From assembly GCA_020724945.1 (NCBI GenBank), contig DYFX01000054.1, forward strand, positions 1 through 6,525: a stretch of DNA of 6,525 nucleotides. The letters are read 5' to 3'. Source of the DNA: Candidatus Paceibacter sp. GTDB taxonomy: Bacteria > Patescibacteriota > Patescibacteriia > SG8-24 > DYFX01. The notes beneath the pieces were generated by a model. It made no database searches, was not told the origin of the DNA, and was given only the letters and a program-made list of their open reading frames with translations. Positions 4,791-6,525 of this stretch are shown here, piece after piece. Each line of letters starts with the position of its first letter. The stretch's first letter is position 1. Both the position numbers and the translations under genes were made by a program.

Positions 4791-5513
4791 ATGAAATTCA
4801 TCATCGGACGAAAACTCGAAATGTCCCAGCGCTACCGCCCCTCGGGCGAAGTGGTGCCGGTGACGCTCGTGAAGGTCGAGCCCTGCGTCGTGACGCAGGT
4901 CAAGACCGGCGAGAAGGACGGCTACACCGCCCTCCAGATCGGTACCGGCTCCAAGCGCCACCTGGCCAAGCCCCAGGCCGGCCACCTCAAGGCCTCCGGC
5001 CATGAGGACCTCGCCACGCTCCGCGAATTCCGCGTCGACTCGGTCGACGGGATCGCGCCGGGCGCCGTCTGCGAAATCTCCTCCTTCGTCTCCGGCGACA
5101 TCATCGATGTCACCGGCATCTCGAAGGGCAAGGGCTTCCAGGGCGTCGTCAAGCGCTGGGGCTTCGGAGGCGGTCCGGCCACCCACGGCCACAAGGACAA
5201 CCTGCGCATGCCGGGCTCGATCGGTTCCGGAGGCATCCAGCATGTGCTGAAGGGCCTCAAGATGGCCGGACGCATGGGCGGGGACCAGGTCACCGTCAAG
5301 AATCTCGAGATCGTCGAAGTCCTCTCCGAACAGGGCCTCATCGCCGTCAAAGGCGCCGTTCCCGGCGCCCGCGGCGCGACCCTCCTCATCCAGGCTCCGG
5401 GCGAGATGAAGTTCGCCGCCGCTCCCGCCGCCGAAGCGCCGGCGGACGAGGCGAAGGCCGTCGAAGCCCCTGCGGAAGCGGAGGCCGCTACCGAAACCGC
5501 CGCCAACGCCTAA
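4791..5513 (+). CDS. rplC: 50S ribosomal protein L3 (240 aa)
   Basis: L3 is an early assembly protein of the large subunit whose long loop reaches the peptidyl transferase centre. The start MKFIIGRKLEMSQRY matches the conserved N-terminus, so ATG 4791 is chosen over an upstream in-frame TTG. Further signatures are PCVVTQVKTGEKDGY (31-45), DVTGISKGKGFQGVVKRWGF (106-125), MPGSIGSGG (140-148), KMAGRMGGDQVTVKNLEI (157-174) and VKGAVPGARG (186-195). In the loop, the Gln usually seen right after GSIG in proteobacterial L3, the region of a known Gln methylation, is Ser-Gly-Gly here. The protein is longer than the usual 205-210 because of an acidic Ala/Glu/Pro tail (209-240). No Shine-Dalgarno. It is first of a tight rplC-rplD-rplW run, with 4 nt to rplD. 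Confidence 0.98.
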   Translation: MKFIIGRKLEMSQRYRPSGEVVPVTLVKVEPCVVTQVKTGEKDGYTALQIGTGSKRHLAKPQAGHLKASGHEDLATLREFRVDSVDGIAPGAVCEISSFVSGDIIDVTGISKGKGFQGVVKRWGFGGGPATHGHKDNLRMPGSIGSGGIQHVLKGLKMAGRMGGDQVTVKNLEIVEVLSEQGLIAVKGAVPGARGATLLIQAPGEMKFAAAPAAEAPADEAKAVEAPAEAEAATETAANA

Positions 5514-5517
5514 TCGT

Positions 5518-6180
5518 ATGTCGAAGATCAAAGTCTACAACCAGGACGGCAAGGTCGTCTCCGAGCGCGAAATGGCGCCGAAGCTGTTCGATGTGAAGAT
5601 CAACGAGGGCCTCGTCCATCTCGCCGCCGAGGCGCAGATGGCCAACTCCCGCGTCGCGGCCGGCCACTCCAAGACCCGCGGCGAAGTCCGCGGCGGCGGC
5701 AAGAAGCCCTGGAAGCAGAAGGGCACCGGCCGCGCCCGCCACGGCTCCATCCGTTCCCCGATCTGGCGCGGCGGCGGCGTGACCTTCGGTCCGCAGTCCG
5801 AGCGCAACTTCGCCAAGAAGCTCAACCGCAAGTCGAAGAAGACCGCGCTGGCCATGGCCCTCACGGACAAGGTCAAGCACGAGGCGCTTCTCGGCCTCGA
5901 GTCGCTCTCGGTGGACGCCGGCAAGACCAAGACGATGGCCGGCATGCTCGCGAAGCTTCCGGTCGGCCGCAAGACGCTGCTCATCCTCCCGAAGTCCGAC
6001 CCGATGGCCGTCCGCGCGTCCCGCAACCTCAAGAACCTCTGGACCGTCACCGCGAGCGCCGTCAACCTCGTCGATGTCCTGAAGGCCGACACGGTCGTGG
6101 CGTCCGTCGCCGCGCTCGACCTGCTCGAAAAGGGCTACACCACCTCCGCCAAGGCTACGGCGGACAAGAGCAAGAACTGA
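5518..6180 (+). CDS. rplD: 50S ribosomal protein L4 (220 aa)
   Basis: L4 binds 23S rRNA early in assembly and its extended loop lines the exit tunnel near the macrolide site. In several bacteria L4 also represses its own operon. The loop is well conserved: SRVAAGHSKTRGEVRGGGKK (44-63), PWKQKGTGRARHGS (64-77) and RSPIWRGGGVTFGP (79-92). The globular domain follows with KKLNRKSKKTALAMALTDK (100-118) and the Rossmann-like LLILPKSD...NLKNL...VNLVDVLKADTVV part, ending in a canonical position near residue 206. The last 14 residues are a Thr/Ala/Lys-rich tail. The ATG is 4 nt after the rplC stop without a Shine-Dalgarno, so translation is probably coupled. Length is slightly above the family norm (about 205). 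The foldable region upstream of rplC is a candidate target for autoregulation by L4, which is inference. Confidence 0.98.
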   Translation: MSKIKVYNQDGKVVSEREMAPKLFDVKINEGLVHLAAEAQMANSRVAAGHSKTRGEVRGGGKKPWKQKGTGRARHGSIRSPIWRGGGVTFGPQSERNFAKKLNRKSKKTALAMALTDKVKHEALLGLESLSVDAGKTKTMAGMLAKLPVGRKTLLILPKSDPMAVRASRNLKNLWTVTASAVNLVDVLKADTVVASVAALDLLEKGYTTSAKATADKSKN

Positions 6181-6181
6181 T

Positions 6182-6525
6182 ATGGGATTCTTCAGCCGCA
6201 AGAAAAACGAAGAAGGCCAGAAGGCGCCTGCCAAGAGCACGGCCGCCAAGGCCAAGACCGAGGACAAGAAGGAAGAGGCCGCGAAGCCCGTCGCCTACGT
6301 GACGCGCGAGACCGGCCACGCCTATAAGATCCTCGTCCGCCCCCTCGTCACCGAGAAGACGACCGCGCTCCAGCAGCTCGGCCAGTACGCGTTCGAGGTC
6401 TCGAAGGGCGCCAACAAGGTGGAAGTCCGCAAGGCCGTGAAGGCCGTCTACGGCGTCGCTCCGACGGCCGTCCGCGTCATCACCGTCCTCGGCAAGCCGG
6501 TCCGTTCCAAGACCGGCCTGTCCCG
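6182..6525 (+). CDS. rplW: 50S ribosomal protein L23 with N-terminal extension (3' truncated by window)
   Basis: 114 complete codons are present and the reading frame runs off the window. The conserved core begins near residue 48: YKILVRPLVTEKTT (49-61... of the L23 family I-x-R-P-L-V-T-E-K motif), QYAFEVSKGANKVEVRKAVK (68-87), VYGVAPTAVRVITV (89-102) and the start of the GK-rich C-terminus. L23 sits at the tunnel exit and is the docking site for trigger factor and SRP. Typical L23 is about 95-100 residues and starts at the YKI region, but here a 47-residue extension rich in Lys, Ala and Glu comes first, starting MGFFSRKKNEEGQ. The ATG at 6182 is 1 nt after the rplD stop and the extension has the same codon style as its neighbours, so it appears to be part of the protein. 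No internal Met lies before the core as an alternative start. Confidence 0.95.
   Translation, partial: MGFFSRKKNEEGQKAPAKSTAAKAKTEDKKEEAAKPVAYVTRETGHAYKILVRPLVTEKTTALQQLGQYAFEVSKGANKVEVRKAVKAVYGVAPTAVRVITVLGKPVRSKTGLS

Noticed and set aside
4533..5531. Long minus-strand open frame opposite rplC
   Set aside because: Low-complexity Gly/Ala/Arg/Asp translation caused by the codon usage of rplC. No start signal or recognisable domain.

Overview
The window looks like a chromosomal translation locus from a G+C-rich (by eye, above 60 %) uncultivated bacterium. I favour a member of the Candidate Phyla Radiation (Patescibacteria). The reasons are the style of the 142-residue protein upstream of tuf, the long Lys/Ala extension on L23, the short extension on S10, and compact genes with 1-4 nt spacers. 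This placement rests on recalled family patterns, not on a search, and the phylum is uncertain.

Layout. Positions 1-92 hold the 3' end of fusA (EF-G), closed by a terminator (102-129). A second terminator (158-183) faces it and closes a minus-strand operon (189-1923). That operon has three membrane-protein genes linked by 4-nt start/stop overlaps: an ExbB/TolQ/MotA-type channel subunit (172 aa), a protein with one ExbD/TolR-like membrane helix joined to an extracytoplasmic beta-type domain (216 aa), and a two-helix membrane protein of unknown function (190 aa). Divergent from it is a very small hydrophobic protein (60 aa) whose stop codon lies in its own terminator. A promoter then drives a 142-residue protein with a short folded N-terminus and a long disordered tail. 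From 2748 the conserved translation genes resume: tuf (with its own promoter), rpsJ, a 388-nt gene-free but strongly foldable stretch (4403-4790), then rplC-rplD-rplW, the last cut by the window end.

How it fits together. EF-G, EF-Tu, S10, L3, L4 and L23 are the usual str/S10 gene order, but fusA and tuf, normally adjacent, are separated by about 2.7 kb of accessory genes. The accessory operon is most simply read as an ion-driven membrane motor or energy transducer without an obvious TonB, OmpA or flagellar partner. It is the best candidate here for an under-described system. The second candidate is the folded RNA region between rpsJ and rplC, which could be a leader controlling the L3-L4-L23 operon or an independent RNA.

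A further pattern is that the six core plus-strand starts (142-aa gene, tuf, rpsJ, rplC, rplD, rplW) have no convincing Shine-Dalgarno sequence and all have T just before ATG, while the accessory genes mostly have purine-rich Shine-Dalgarno sequences.
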